Assembly: GCA_902763885.1 (NCBI GenBank)
Contig: CACWTU010000011.1
Coordinates: forward strand, 1-64,000
DNA length: 64,000 nucleotides
From: an uncultured Bacteroidales bacterium
GTDB taxonomy: Bacteria; Bacteroidota; Bacteroidia; Bacteroidales; Bacteroidaceae
Reading direction: 5' to 3'
Shown: positions 9,568 to 19,165 of the stretch, piece by piece
How positions within the stretch are numbered: position 1 is the stretch's first letter
Layout: each line of letters opens with the position of its first letter
Notes under the pieces: model-generated
What the model saw: only the letters and a program-made list of their open reading frames with translations
Database searches by the model: none
Told to the model about the DNA's origin: nothing
Made by a program: the position numbers and the translations under genes

Positions 9568-10476
9568 TTATAGATTGTTTATCTGTTCTTCTGTCAATCC
9601 TGTAATTTCAATTATTTCCGAAATATCATAGTGTTTAGCTTTCATGGCTTTGGCTGTCTTTTCCATTGCCTTTGCCTCACCTTCAGTAATACCGTCCTCG
9701 TGGGCCGTGCGTATACGGCTCTTTTGGTCCATCTCATACATGAACTCACGGAAATATCGGTCTTGCAATTCTGGTGTCATGTTTGCAAACATAGTAGTTT
9801 CAAATAATCTGTCCAAATTTTTGTCTTTAAAATAAGCGGGAATCTCTTTCATCTCGCCAAGATTACGAAATAAGAAGAGCATATTGTCAAGCGGGCTGTC
9901 CAGTTCTTCAATATCCTTGTTGAACTTAGGCAGCTCTATTGTCACGTAGTGGAGTGTGTCTGTAAGCATGATTCCGTCATCGCGATCGTTTCTTAAACTG
10001 TAGTGGTTGACAACCTCAGGATTCACCTTGACTCCGGGAAGCAAGAAATCCAAGATACCTATCACATACAGCTCCGGATACTCGAACCCCTTTTTGCTGC
10101 GTTTAAGGCTGTTTCGTAATGTGTAGCTGGAGTAATAGACCATGCGGTTGTTGAAATCACTCTGCTTGGCACACTGCATCTCAACCGTGATGTTTGTTCC
10201 GTTCTCTGTAGTACAGTGAATGTCATAAATAGAGCGGCGTTTCTCTGGATTGTCGGGCATCTGCTCCTGCGGGCCAAGCTTTACGCTTACTATGTGTTTG
10301 TCCGGCAGTATGCTGTCTATCAGCATTAACAGAAGATCCTCCTTTCCTTGGGTTCCGAATACAAACTTGAATGCAAAGTCAATCTTTAAGTCGATGTACT
10401 TGATCCCGTAGCGTTGGGCCTTCTGTAGAGTCTGTTCGTGAGAAACCTCACGGTCTTTTGTGTTCTTTGGTTTCAT
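9568..10476 (-). CDS. Rpn/PD-(D/E)XK nuclease family protein (putative transposase)
   Basis: A 302-residue member of the PD-(D/E)XK 'nuclease family transposase' group (PF12784-type) common in Bacteroidetes. The N-terminal block YIDLKIDFAFKFVFGTQG is the family signature. The nuclease core follows, with DIHCTTENGTNITVEMQ supplying the aspartate and the ExQ pair. The C-terminal tail (MKAKHYDISEIIEITGLTEEQI) is the short helical motif usual in this family. These proteins are linked to DNA cleavage and recombination and are often multicopy. The long leader is structured (see 10543-10599). Confidence 0.85.
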   Translation of the reverse strand: MKPKNTKDREVSHEQTLQKAQRYGIKYIDLKIDFAFKFVFGTQGKEDLLLMLIDSILPDKHIVSVKLGPQEQMPDNPEKRRSIYDIHCTTENGTNITVEMQCAKQSDFNNRMVYYSSYTLRNSLKRSKKGFEYPELYVIGILDFLLPGVKVNPEVVNHYSLRNDRDDGIMLTDTLHYVTIELPKFNKDIEELDSPLDNMLFLFRNLGEMKEIPAYFKDKNLDRLFETTMFANMTPELQDRYFREFMYEMDQKSRIRTAHEDGITEGEAKAMEKTAKAMKAKHYDISEIIEITGLTEEQINNL

Positions 10477-10542
10477 TGTTTAAATGTTTAATGTTAATAA
10501 ATGGTTGAACTACAAACAGGTCGCACAATCGTGCGGCAAACA

Positions 10543-10599
10543 AATACTAAAGGCGCTCCACTAACACCTTCCTATGCATTTGGAGCGCCTTACGGTATT
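10543..10599 (-). promoter_or_regulatory. Structured leader hairpin of the nuclease gene
   Basis: In the predicted 5' leader of the nuclease mRNA, GGCGCTCC and GGAGCGCC pair (10552-10559 with 10582-10589), extended by AAG/CTT and AATAC/GTATT, around a loop read as ...CATAGGAAGGTGTTAG... on the minus strand. A second small hairpin (CGCAC/GTGCG) lies at 10522-10534. A similar loop and flank precede the RhuM-type gene at 46061-46103. Confidence 0.6.
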
Positions 10600-10608
10600 A
10601 GTACATTG

Positions 10609-10616
10609 CAAAGGTA
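10609..10616 (-). promoter_or_regulatory. -7 promoter box for the nuclease gene
   Basis: TACCTTTG on the minus strand, a perfect TAnnTTTG. It predicts a leader of about 125 bases. Confidence 0.6.
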
Positions 10617-10687
10617 TAAAAAAGCAAATATAATTTGACAAGCGGATGCTGTTATAGTCCTCATTTGGTGTTTTTTTTATTTAATTG

Positions 10688-10719
10688 TTGTGATTCTTAA
10701 AAAAATACTAATATATTTG
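10688..10719 (+). promoter_or_regulatory. Promoter of the structured leader / surface-protein operon
   Basis: TTG at 10688-10690 and TATATTTG at 10712-10719 are 21 bases apart, a good Bacteroidetes -33/-7 pair. Transcription should start near 10725, some 280 bases before the first ATG. Confidence 0.6.
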
Positions 10720-10724
10720 CTCAT

Positions 10725-11000
10725 TGTCGTAAGACAAAAGACATACTGAAAGCGTTTAGCTTGTTCCGTCAAAGTGAATCTCGACAATTCAAATTGGCTA
10801 CGGGAAAGGCGTCAACGCTTACACTGGCTATGATATGGGCAATGCTCATAGATAGCTGGAAGTGTGAGCATTTATCCCTTATCTTTATTCGTAGCCGAGG
10901 CAGTCGAGAGCCCACTTTGAGAATAATCTAAGGAGGCTCACACTTTCTTTGTAAATGTATTAACCGTATAGAGCCTCACGGTAAAGGACTATAATTCTCA
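10725..11000 (+). ncRNA. Long structured RNA leader with competing helices (riboswitch-like)
   Basis: A 5' hairpin TTGTC-GTAA-GACAA is followed by a nested fold: 10769-10776 with 10913-10920 (8 bp), 10779-10785 with 10903-10909 (7 bp), 10796-10802 with 10890-10896 (7 bp), 10817-10825 with 10861-10869 (9 bp, one G-U), 10826-10831 with 10852-10857, and 10834-10840 with 10844-10850. A second domain pairs 10919-10924 with 10994-10999 and 10933-10939 with 10971-10977, ending 5 bases before the ATG. The strand 10858-10869 can instead pair with 10936-10947 (12 bp, one G-U), which would break both domains' helices. No known riboswitch signature is recognised. The long hairpin with a large internal loop also resembles 6S RNA architecture, so a separate 6S-like RNA is an alternative. 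Confidence 0.6.
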
Positions 11001-11004
11001 GGTT

Positions 11005-11349
11005 ATGAGAACAAAGAAGACTATTTGCCTGGGGCTGCTTGTTTCCATTCTTAGTTTGTTGTCATGTAGCAACAAAGATTACGTTGAAATATATGGTACT
11101 ATAAGCGGAAAAGTTACAGATTCTTCTACTGGTAATCCAATCTCTGCAGTTCAGGTCACTCTCGTTCCAAGGGTTAAAACAATACAAACGACCGATGATG
11201 GGTCTTTTTCCTTCTCAGGACTGGATGAAGGAAATTATACGGTACAAGCACAGAAAGAAGGATACCAACCCAACCATAAGGATGTTCGAGTTGTAAGTGG
11301 AGAAACGACTGAAGTGATAATTACATTAAAGTTAATCAATTATAACTGA
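11005..11349 (+). CDS. Small lipoprotein with one carboxypeptidase-regulatory-like domain (cassette copy 1)
   Basis: A 114-residue lipoprotein: lipobox LLSCS (Cys at about residue 21), then a single carboxypeptidase-D regulatory-like beta-sandwich (YGTISGKVTDSSTGNPISA, TTDDGSFSFSGLDEGNYTV, KEGYQPNHKDV). Such domains are found on exported proteins and probably serve as structural or binding modules. The gene is first in the AT-rich operon, 5 bases after the structured leader. It is paralogous to the product at 14658-15008: the two share domain and length (114 and 116 residues). Confidence 0.85.
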   Translation: MRTKKTICLGLLVSILSLLSCSNKDYVEIYGTISGKVTDSSTGNPISAVQVTLVPRVKTIQTTDDGSFSFSGLDEGNYTVQAQKEGYQPNHKDVRVVSGETTEVIITLKLINYN

Positions 11350-11350
11350 T

Positions 11351-14300
11351 ATGATGAAACGATTGTTATATCTCCTGCCAGTAATAGTAATTGCTGTGGT
11401 AATTGCAGTTGCATGTTCAACTGAAGAGGAGGAAGAAAAATTCGGCGAAATCTCAGGTATCGTTTTCGATGAGAACGTTGGTGAACCTATATCTATTGCT
11501 CAAATTAAACTAACGCCTGGAGGTAATTCTACGGTAACAGGGTCTGACGGATCATTCTCTTTTATAGGGATTTTGCCAGGTAATTATACTATAACCGTAA
11601 ATAAAAAAGGATATGAGGACTGCAATAATACAGTGGCAGTTGTAGCTGGCAAAAAAGCAGAATGCAATGTCAAGATGAAACGTATTCCTGCGTATGTAAC
11701 TGCCGATAAAGAAGTTCTGGAATTTGGTGAAAACAACACCCTGACAACACTTTCGTTCAACATAGTAAATGGCTCATATGAGAATCTGTCATGGCATATT
11801 GAATATGATTCTTTATTCTCATTTATAGCAAAAGTGTCTCCAGATAAAGGAATCACGCAATACGGAAAGACATCTGCTATTGTGGTTAGAATAAATAGAG
11901 AGAAACTAAATGTGGGATTAAATGAATCTTCTATAGTAGTAGTTTCGGATAATGGCGATGGCAGTTCCGTGGTTAGGATTAAGGCAATAGGGCAAGAAAA
12001 AGCAAAACCCACCTTGAATTATACAGGAACAACAAAAATCACTTCTTCGACTGCTGTTGTCCACGGAAAAATAACCTTTGGGGGAATACCGGCATATACC
12101 GAGCGTGGCTTTGTGTATAATATAGAAGAAAATCCCACAATAGAGGTTGATAACAATATTGAGAAAGTTATGACACCTGTGACGGTTGACTCTACTTTTT
12201 CATATAAACTTAGAGATTTACAATTAGGGTATAAATATTATGTAAGGGCATATGCGATAAATGATGAAGGTGTTTCATATAGTAATCAAGAGAGTTTTAC
12301 TACTGTTGCATCTTTACCTGTCGTCTCTGTCTTTTTACCAGATAACATTGATACTAATAATAAAACGGCAACATTACATGGTAAAGTCGACTCTATAGGT
12401 GATCCGGAGTATTATGAAAGAGGGTTTGTTTACTGTGAAGGACGACAAACCCCAACCATTGAAGGGGGTATTAATTTCAAGAAAGTGTCTGTCCCTGGAA
12501 CGGGAATTGGTTCTTTTGATGCAAGTATTTCCAACCTTAAACTGGGCATTTATAGCGTACGTGCATACGCTATAAATAATGGAGGTTATTCATATAGCAA
12601 AAATACTGTTGAACTATTACTAGCAGGAACGGAACCGCAAGTAAGTGTTGGAGAAATTACGGATATTAGCTTAACCGATAAGACTGCAATACTTCATGGA
12701 AGCCTTATGACAAAAGGTTCTCCTACAGCCACTATAAAGGGTTTTGTTTATAGCTCAGTTAATAAAAAACCAACTTTAGACGATACTCATGTTGAATTAG
12801 TGCAAGATAATGGACATGAAACCGGTTCATATTTTATTACTATTTCAAGAATTGAATTGGGTAAAACATATTATGTGAGGGCATATGCAAAGAATGAAGC
12901 AGGAACTACATACAGTGATGAAGTTGTTGATTTCTCCACAGTTCCTGTAGCCGCAACAGTGAAGATGAGATCTGTTACAAGTGTTGATAGAGTTAATTTA
13001 ACAGCATTATTCCAAGGTGCAATTGAAACTATTGGTGATCCTCCATATATCGAGAAAGGATTTGTTTTCAGTTCAACAAATACCACCCCTACAATTAATG
13101 ACTCTTCTGTTAAAGTGGAAGGAAGTGGAATTGGAACATATGAAACAAAAGTGTCAAATCTCATTTTTGGGAAAACATATTATGTGAGAGCTTATGCAAT
13201 AAATGAAAACGTAATCACATACAGTGATGATGTTGTATCATTTGATATTTTAGGCACCACACCAATAGTAAGTGTGGGCGTAGTGGATGGTATCAATCTT
13301 TCATCTCTTACTGCTAATTTGAATGGTTATGTCAGTGAAGTAGGCTACCCTGCTATAAGTGAGAGGGGGTTTGTTTATAGTAGCAATAACAATACACCTA
13401 CTATTAATGATTCCAAAGTTACTGTCGATGGAGATGCTACAGGCGGATCTTACTCAGTACAAATAAAAAACCTTGCTTTGGATAAGACATACTATGTTAA
13501 AGCATATGTTAGTAATTCACTGGGCCTATTTTATAGTGAGAACACTATATCATTCTCTACTGAAGCTACCTTTCCTGTAGTTTCGGTTTCATCATCTACA
13601 AATATGAATCTCGAAGTTTTAACAGCTAATGTTTCTGGTAGAATTGAAGATGCCGGCAACCCGGAGTATACGGAAAAAGGATTTGTGTATGGTTATAATA
13701 ACAAAATACCTACAGTTGAAAACGATATTGTTATAAATGTTAGTGGGAGTCAGACAGGAACATTTTCTACCACATTACCTGATTTGGTTTTAGGAAAGAA
13801 TTATTATCTCCGTGCATTTGCTAAAAATGCTAAAGGTATTGCATACAGCGACACCGTTAGTTTCTTATTTGATCAAACTCTGGCTGAAATACGAACTGGA
13901 GATGTTACCAATTTTGACTTTAACACCACAGTTGCTATTTTACATGGCTCAATAACTGATGTTGGAAATCCGGCATATCAAGAAAGGGGATTTGTTTTAA
14001 GTACATTATATGAACAACCAACAATAAATGATCAAAAAATAATAGTTTCCGGTTCAGCTACTACCGGTGACTTTGAATACCGCCTAACAGAGTTTTCTAA
14101 AACAGAAAATACATATGTACGTGCTTATGCTATTAATGAAAAAGGCGTAGCATATGGTAAACCTGTTTTATTATTCGATGCAACATATCTTGATATGGGT
14201 GATTATATAATCTTGGGCAGTAAAGGTATAGCTGTACAAAAAGAAGATATTGGTTATGGTAACTGGTATGATATGAATAGGTTATGCCAAAACTCCAACG

Positions 14301-14602
14301 TGGGTGGTCTTTCCGGTTGGAGGTTACCAACATATAATGAGCTTGTCCAGTTATATAACATGAAAGACATGATAGGAAATTTCCGCAATGATGATTATTG
14401 GTCATCTAAGAGTACGAGCGAAAGCTATTCTTTTAAAATATATAATCAGGGTAAATATGATTACTATAATGAAGTAAAATATTACTATTATGGAGTTGAT
14501 TTTGGGGATGGGTCACAATTTAAATCATCTCCTTATGATACTTATTATAAATCAGAATCTGCCACAGGTAGTCATTATACGCGTGCAGTACGAAGTTTGT
14601 GA
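11351..14602 (+). CDS. Giant repeat lipoprotein, 1083 residues (cassette copy 1)
   Basis: Lipobox AVACS (Cys at about residue 23), a carboxypeptidase-regulatory domain (about 30-112), a BACON-like beta-sandwich (about 113-220), seven Fn3-like repeats of roughly 100 residues and a C-terminal DUF1566/FISUMP-type domain (about 965-1083, with GLSGWRLPTYNELVQLY and ending ARAVRSL). Each repeat carries ERGFVYS-type and YYVRAYAxN motifs. The layout is that of a long surface stalk anchored by its N-terminal lipid. It starts 1 base after the small lipoprotein stop; a second ATG at 11354 aligns better with the paralogue. Function unknown. Confidence 0.85.
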   Translation: MMKRLLYLLPVIVIAVVIAVACSTEEEEEKFGEISGIVFDENVGEPISIAQIKLTPGGNSTVTGSDGSFSFIGILPGNYTITVNKKGYEDCNNTVAVVAGKKAECNVKMKRIPAYVTADKEVLEFGENNTLTTLSFNIVNGSYENLSWHIEYDSLFSFIAKVSPDKGITQYGKTSAIVVRINREKLNVGLNESSIVVVSDNGDGSSVVRIKAIGQEKAKPTLNYTGTTKITSSTAVVHGKITFGGIPAYTERGFVYNIEENPTIEVDNNIEKVMTPVTVDSTFSYKLRDLQLGYKYYVRAYAINDEGVSYSNQESFTTVASLPVVSVFLPDNIDTNNKTATLHGKVDSIGDPEYYERGFVYCEGRQTPTIEGGINFKKVSVPGTGIGSFDASISNLKLGIYSVRAYAINNGGYSYSKNTVELLLAGTEPQVSVGEITDISLTDKTAILHGSLMTKGSPTATIKGFVYSSVNKKPTLDDTHVELVQDNGHETGSYFITISRIELGKTYYVRAYAKNEAGTTYSDEVVDFSTVPVAATVKMRSVTSVDRVNLTALFQGAIETIGDPPYIEKGFVFSSTNTTPTINDSSVKVEGSGIGTYETKVSNLIFGKTYYVRAYAINENVITYSDDVVSFDILGTTPIVSVGVVDGINLSSLTANLNGYVSEVGYPAISERGFVYSSNNNTPTINDSKVTVDGDATGGSYSVQIKNLALDKTYYVKAYVSNSLGLFYSENTISFSTEATFPVVSVSSSTNMNLEVLTANVSGRIEDAGNPEYTEKGFVYGYNNKIPTVENDIVINVSGSQTGTFSTTLPDLVLGKNYYLRAFAKNAKGIAYSDTVSFLFDQTLAEIRTGDVTNFDFNTTVAILHGSITDVGNPAYQERGFVLSTLYEQPTINDQKIIVSGSATTGDFEYRLTEFSKTENTYVRAYAINEKGVAYGKPVLLFDATYLDMGDYIILGSKGIAVQKEDIGYGNWYDMNRLCQNSNVGGLSGWRLPTYNELVQLYNMKDMIGNFRNDDYWSSKSTSESYSFKIYNQGKYDYYNEVKYYYYGVDFGDGSQFKSSPYDTYYKSESATGSHYTRAVRSL

Positions 14603-14657
14603 CGTAAAAAAACATAAGATCGTTAGCTAAAGTAATAAAGTAAAAAATAAAACGACA

Positions 14658-15008
14658 ATGAAGCGAAGAATAATCTTATTTACTAGCATAGTATTATCAG
14701 TGTTCCTACTAAGTTCCTGTGGCAATGATGAAACTATAGATATATTTGGGTCAATCACTGGACAGGTAACAGATTATTCAACTGGGAACCCGCTAACTAA
14801 TGCCCAGGTAACACTTGTTCCAGGTACAAATTCAGTGCAGACATCAGATGATGGATTATTTTCTTTTTCAGGTCTGGAAGAAGGTAGTAATTACACCATA
14901 TCGGTACTGAAAGATGGTTATAGAGAAAACCATAAGAATAATGTTAAAGTTATAAGTGGTGAAAAGACAGAAATAGTTATTGCATTGCAAAAAATTATAA
15001 TTGATTGA
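14658..15008 (+). CDS. Small lipoprotein with carboxypeptidase-regulatory-like domain (cassette copy 2)
   Basis: 116 residues, lipobox LLSSC, and the same single beta-sandwich domain as the gene at 11005-11349 (GSITGQVTDYSTGNPLTNA, TSDDGLFSFSGLEEGSNYTI, KDGYRENHKNNV). The duplicated pair structure shows that the two-gene cassette was copied as a unit, not gene by gene. Only 55 AT-rich bases separate it from the previous stop, with no promoter or structured leader, so it is probably read from the first cassette's promoter. Confidence 0.85.
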   Translation: MKRRIILFTSIVLSVFLLSSCGNDETIDIFGSITGQVTDYSTGNPLTNAQVTLVPGTNSVQTSDDGLFSFSGLEEGSNYTISVLKDGYRENHKNNVKVISGEKTEIVIALQKIIID

Positions 15009-15010
15009 TC

Positions 15011-18000
15011 ATGAAAAGATTGTTATATGTCATTTCTGCATTTGTTATTGCAATCGTAATTGCGGTTGCTTGTACTACTGAGGAAGAAAAGAAAATGTTT
15101 GGCGATATAACCGGTATTGTCTATGATGATAATGTAGGTGCGCCTTTGCCTGTTGCACAAGTTAAATTAACTCCTGGCGGTAATACTACAGTAACTGGTT
15201 CGGATGGCTCTTTTTCTTTTACGAACGTAGTACCTGGGGATTATACAATATCGGTAACTAAGAAAGGTTATGATGACGGGAGTAATACAGTATCTGTTGC
15301 TGCAGAGAAAAGATCGGAGTGTTACATTTTAATGAATCGTATTCCAGCTTACGTAACTGCCGATAAGGATACACTTGATTTTGGCTCAAATATTGCTCTT
15401 ACTACACTTTCATTCAATATCGTTAATAGTTCATACGAGAATCTATCATGGCATATTAACTATGATAGCACTACATTTATTAAGTCTGTCACGCCAGATA
15501 AGGGTACGACTTCTTATGGAAAGACTGCTTCAATAGTTGTCACAATTGATCGTGATAAATTGAATGCTGGCGAAAATGTTTCTACGCTTGTAGTGGTATC
15601 GGATAATGGGGACGGCAGTTCAGAGGTTAAACTAAAAGCGATTGGGCAAGAGAGAGCTTTAGCAACACTTAATTTGGTTGAAATAACAGACATAACTTCC
15701 TCTTATGCAACTGTCACAGGAGAAATAACTTTTGTTGGTATTCCAGCTTATTTAGAAAGAGGTTTTGTTTATAGCACAGCGCAGAATCCAACAATAAATC
15801 AAACTATTGAGAAAGTATCTGTTGCTGTAACAGAAGAGAATAGCTATTCAGCAAAATTGTCTGACCTTGTATTAGGCAATAAATATTATGTTAGAGCTTA
15901 TGCAATCAATGGAAAGGGTCCAGCATATAGTAATCAAATCAGTTTTTCAACAGTAGCATCGCTCCCCGCTTTATCCATGTATAGTGTTGATCATCTCGAT
16001 GCCGACAATAAAACCGCTGTACTTCATGGCTCTGTAGATTATATTGGGGATCCTGCTTATACAGAGAGAGGTTTTGTTTATGCCCAAAACAAGAATACGC
16101 CTACTTTGAGCGACAGTCATGTAAAATCTGAAGGAAGTGGAATCGGAACATTCGCAGCAAGTATCAGTGGCTTGGAATTTGGTAAAGTATATTATGCACG
16201 GGCATATGCTATAAATGAAGGTGGACCAGCCTATAGCAAAGATTCTGTAATGTTTACTCTTACTTGGACAAAACCAGAGGTTTCAGTAGGTGAAACAACA
16301 GAAATTGATTTATCCAAACCATCAGCAGTATTGCATGGCTCTCTGGATAAAGTTGGATCTCCTGCCACTACAGAAAGAGGATTTGTATATAGTTCAACAA
16401 ACAACATTCCAACTATAAACGATAATGTGATTCCAGTTAATGGATTAACAGAAGGATCATATTATTATAGGATTGAGTCTCTTACATTGAGTAAAACTTA
16501 TTATGTAAGAGCCTATGCCAAGAATGAAATAGATGTCTTTTATAGCGCTAATGTGACATCTTTCTCTACTATGCCGTCGCTACCTGTTGTTTCAATGAGA
16601 GCAACCCCAAATCTTAATCTTAATTCAAAGACTATTACTTTACAAGGTTCCGTTGATTATTTAGGTGATCCAGCCTATACAGAAAAAGGGTTTGTTTATA
16701 GCACAACAAATCAGGAACCTTCAATTAATGATGCTATTATTGTGAGTGCCGGTAACGGAATTGGTGTTTTTGAGGCTACTCTTGATGGGCTTGTTCTTAA
16801 CAAGGATTATTATGTAAGAGCTTATATTAAGAATGTAAGTGGCGTTTCGTATAGTGATACAATACTATCATTTTCTACCCAACCATCTCTTCCTTCAGTA
16901 TCAATGCGTGCTGTACAAAACATCAACCGTGAAGCATTGACAGCACTACTACAAGGAATAGTGGATGATATTGGAACTCCATCTTTCTCAGAGAAAGGCT
17001 TTGTTTACAGTTCTACTAATGATACCCCAACTCTTAATGACAATTTCATTAAAGTAGAAGGTGCAAGTGCCGGAGGATATGAGACAACGCTGAATAATCT
17101 GGTCCTTGGGGCAACCTACTACGTTAGGGCTTATGCTATAAACGCAGGTGGTACATCATATAGTGAGAATGTAATACAATTCAGTATCAGTGGTACAACT
17201 CCAGTAGTCAATGTAAGTGAGGCAGACAATATCAATCTCACCACGTTAAGTGCCACCTTACATGCATCGGTTGAAGATATGGGATATCCAGCAATAACCG
17301 AAAAAGGCTTTGTTGTTAGCGATGTCAATCAAGTTCCCACAATCAATGACAAGGTAATACAAGTATCCGGATTGTCCACAGGTTTGTATTATTCAACCAT
17401 AAGTGAATTGTCTTTGAACAAAACATACTATGTTCGTGCATACGTAAGAAATGAGTCAGGAGTCATCTATAGTTCAAAAACGGTTACCTTTACAACAATA
17501 CCAACCAAGCCTACTGTAACCATGAGAACCGTCTCAAATATCAATAGGGAAACATTGTCGGCATTGTTGCAGGGTTCTGTTGATAATGCTGGAGATCCTT
17601 CATTTACGGAGAAAGGGTTTGTTTACAGTTCTACTAATGATACCCCAACTCTTAATGACATTTTCATTAAAGTAGAAGGTGCAAGTGCCGGAGGATATGA
17701 GACAACGCTGAATAATCTGGTCCTTGGGGCAACCTACTACGTTAGGGCTTATGCAACAAATATAGGCGGGACTACATATAGTGAAAATGTAGTACAATTC
17801 GAGATAAAAGGTACAACTCCTGTTGTAAGTATAAGTGCTGCAAGCAATGTCAACGTAACCGATTTGTCAGCAACGCTAAACGGTGTCGTTGAGGATTTGG
17901 GTTATCCCAATATTACAGAAAAAGGGTTTGTATATGGTTATTCTTCCTCAACACCAACCATAAACGATAATATGGTTCCAGTAGGAGATATTAAGCTCGG

Positions 18001-19111
18001 ATCATATTCTGCTAACATTTCGGAGCTGACTTTCGGCAAGCTTTATTATGCTCGTTCTTATGCAAGAAATACTTCCGGCTTGTATTATAGCGAAAAAATA
18101 GTATCATTTTCAATGGAGGGAAGCCTTCCTAGCATAGAGATCCGTCAGGCAACCAATATAAATCTCTCATTGCTAAGCGCAGAAGTAACTGCTAGTATAA
18201 CAGACGGAGGAACACCTTTGTATTCTGAAAAGGGATTTGTATATAGTGATATAAATACTACACCTACTCTTGAAAACGATCATGTAATAAAAGTAGGTGG
18301 TAGCACAACAGGGGTATATTCAACAACGCTGACAGAATTAACTTTAGGCAAAACTTATTACGTAAGAGCATATTCAATAAATCGTAAGGGAACATCATAT
18401 AGTTCAACAATATCTTTCTTTATAGGAGAAACTCTGCCGGAGGTAGTTACAGAAGCTGCAACTAATGTTGATGATAAGAACCTAACAGCGGTTTTACATG
18501 CTTCCATTACCAATGCGGGTAACCCCTCATATACAGAAAGAGGCTTTGTCCTTAGTACTGATTATGAAGAACCTACTATTTATGACACAAAGATAGAGGT
18601 CCCAGGGACAGGTGTAAGTAGTTATGAGTATCGCCTCACTGATTTCTCAACAACAAAGATGACCTATGTTAGAGCTTATGCTATTAATTCTAAGGGTGTA
18701 GCATATGGAAAGACCGTTATCTTGTACAAGCCTGAATTTGTAGATAAAGGGGACTATATTATTTTAAACACACTTGGACTGGAAGTTCAGAAGACCGATA
18801 TTGGTAGAGGTACGTGGGAGTCAATGAATGCATTGTGTAATAATTCTTCATTAAATGGTCATACAGATTGGAGGCTTCCAACAAAAGATGAACTCGCTGC
18901 TATTTATAACCTAAGAGATATAATAGGGGGGTTCACAACAAAAATAGATAATGTATATGGCCATAATGTTTTATATTGGACAAAGTCAAACACTCCCTAT
19001 TCTAATTATTATTATATGAGTTTTTATAATGGCAGTTTTGGTTCTGGATCATCAAATGGCAGTAGTTGGAACGATCTTCCAGCCCGTGCTGTACGTACAA
19101 TTACTGAATAA
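15011..19111 (+). CDS. Giant repeat lipoprotein, 1366 residues (cassette copy 2)
   Basis: Same plan as the product at 11351-14602: lipobox AVACT, carboxypeptidase-regulatory domain, BACON-like domain, then ten Fn3-like repeats (against seven) and a DUF1566/FISUMP-type end (HTDWRLPTKDELAAIYNL ... ARAVRTI). The extra length comes from repeat units, and two of them share a 137-bp near-identical stretch, so the array has changed by recent internal duplication. I chose the ATG at 15011; a TTG at 15005 in the same frame overlaps the previous gene and is less likely. Probably a surface stalk. Confidence 0.85.
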   Translation: MKRLLYVISAFVIAIVIAVACTTEEEKKMFGDITGIVYDDNVGAPLPVAQVKLTPGGNTTVTGSDGSFSFTNVVPGDYTISVTKKGYDDGSNTVSVAAEKRSECYILMNRIPAYVTADKDTLDFGSNIALTTLSFNIVNSSYENLSWHINYDSTTFIKSVTPDKGTTSYGKTASIVVTIDRDKLNAGENVSTLVVVSDNGDGSSEVKLKAIGQERALATLNLVEITDITSSYATVTGEITFVGIPAYLERGFVYSTAQNPTINQTIEKVSVAVTEENSYSAKLSDLVLGNKYYVRAYAINGKGPAYSNQISFSTVASLPALSMYSVDHLDADNKTAVLHGSVDYIGDPAYTERGFVYAQNKNTPTLSDSHVKSEGSGIGTFAASISGLEFGKVYYARAYAINEGGPAYSKDSVMFTLTWTKPEVSVGETTEIDLSKPSAVLHGSLDKVGSPATTERGFVYSSTNNIPTINDNVIPVNGLTEGSYYYRIESLTLSKTYYVRAYAKNEIDVFYSANVTSFSTMPSLPVVSMRATPNLNLNSKTITLQGSVDYLGDPAYTEKGFVYSTTNQEPSINDAIIVSAGNGIGVFEATLDGLVLNKDYYVRAYIKNVSGVSYSDTILSFSTQPSLPSVSMRAVQNINREALTALLQGIVDDIGTPSFSEKGFVYSSTNDTPTLNDNFIKVEGASAGGYETTLNNLVLGATYYVRAYAINAGGTSYSENVIQFSISGTTPVVNVSEADNINLTTLSATLHASVEDMGYPAITEKGFVVSDVNQVPTINDKVIQVSGLSTGLYYSTISELSLNKTYYVRAYVRNESGVIYSSKTVTFTTIPTKPTVTMRTVSNINRETLSALLQGSVDNAGDPSFTEKGFVYSSTNDTPTLNDIFIKVEGASAGGYETTLNNLVLGATYYVRAYATNIGGTTYSENVVQFEIKGTTPVVSISAASNVNVTDLSATLNGVVEDLGYPNITEKGFVYGYSSSTPTINDNMVPVGDIKLGSYSANISELTFGKLYYARSYARNTSGLYYSEKIVSFSMEGSLPSIEIRQATNINLSLLSAEVTASITDGGTPLYSEKGFVYSDINTTPTLENDHVIKVGGSTTGVYSTTLTELTLGKTYYVRAYSINRKGTSYSSTISFFIGETLPEVVTEAATNVDDKNLTAVLHASITNAGNPSYTERGFVLSTDYEEPTIYDTKIEVPGTGVSSYEYRLTDFSTTKMTYVRAYAINSKGVAYGKTVILYKPEFVDKGDYIILNTLGLEVQKTDIGRGTWESMNALCNNSSLNGHTDWRLPTKDELAAIYNLRDIIGGFTTKIDNVYGHNVLYWTKSNTPYSNYYYMSFYNGSFGSGSSNGSSWNDLPARAVRTITE
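17000..17136 (+). repeat. 137-bp intragenic direct repeat, first copy
   Basis: Identical to 17618-17754 except for one base, an AAT (Asn) to ATT (Ile) change. The offset is 618 bp, which is 206 codons or two Fn3-like units, so reading frame and domain phase are kept. Confidence 0.9.
17618..17754 (+). repeat. 137-bp intragenic direct repeat, second copy
   Basis: Second copy of the segment at 17000-17136, one mismatch. The sequence flanking both copies is much less alike, which points to recent duplication or gene conversion of just this segment. Confidence 0.9.
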
Positions 19112-19165
19112 TCATAAAATTCATAAATATCAGATACTTTTATTAACCTATAAAACTTAATCATT

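Noticed and set aside
9568-10476. Functional insertion sequence
   Set aside because: The nuclease-family gene has no terminal inverted repeats or target duplication visible around it; its flanks are its own promoter and a shared terminator.
10861-10945. Direct or inverted copies of GTGAGC-type sequence as an IS end
   Set aside because: No transposase or target-site duplication nearby; the complementarity fits RNA helices better.
10725-11000. Calling the structured leader a 6S RNA outright
   Set aside because: The long hairpin with a wide internal loop fits 6S in outline, and TATCTTTA in the loop recalls a promoter, but I cannot confirm the consensus and the competing helices argue for a leader switch.
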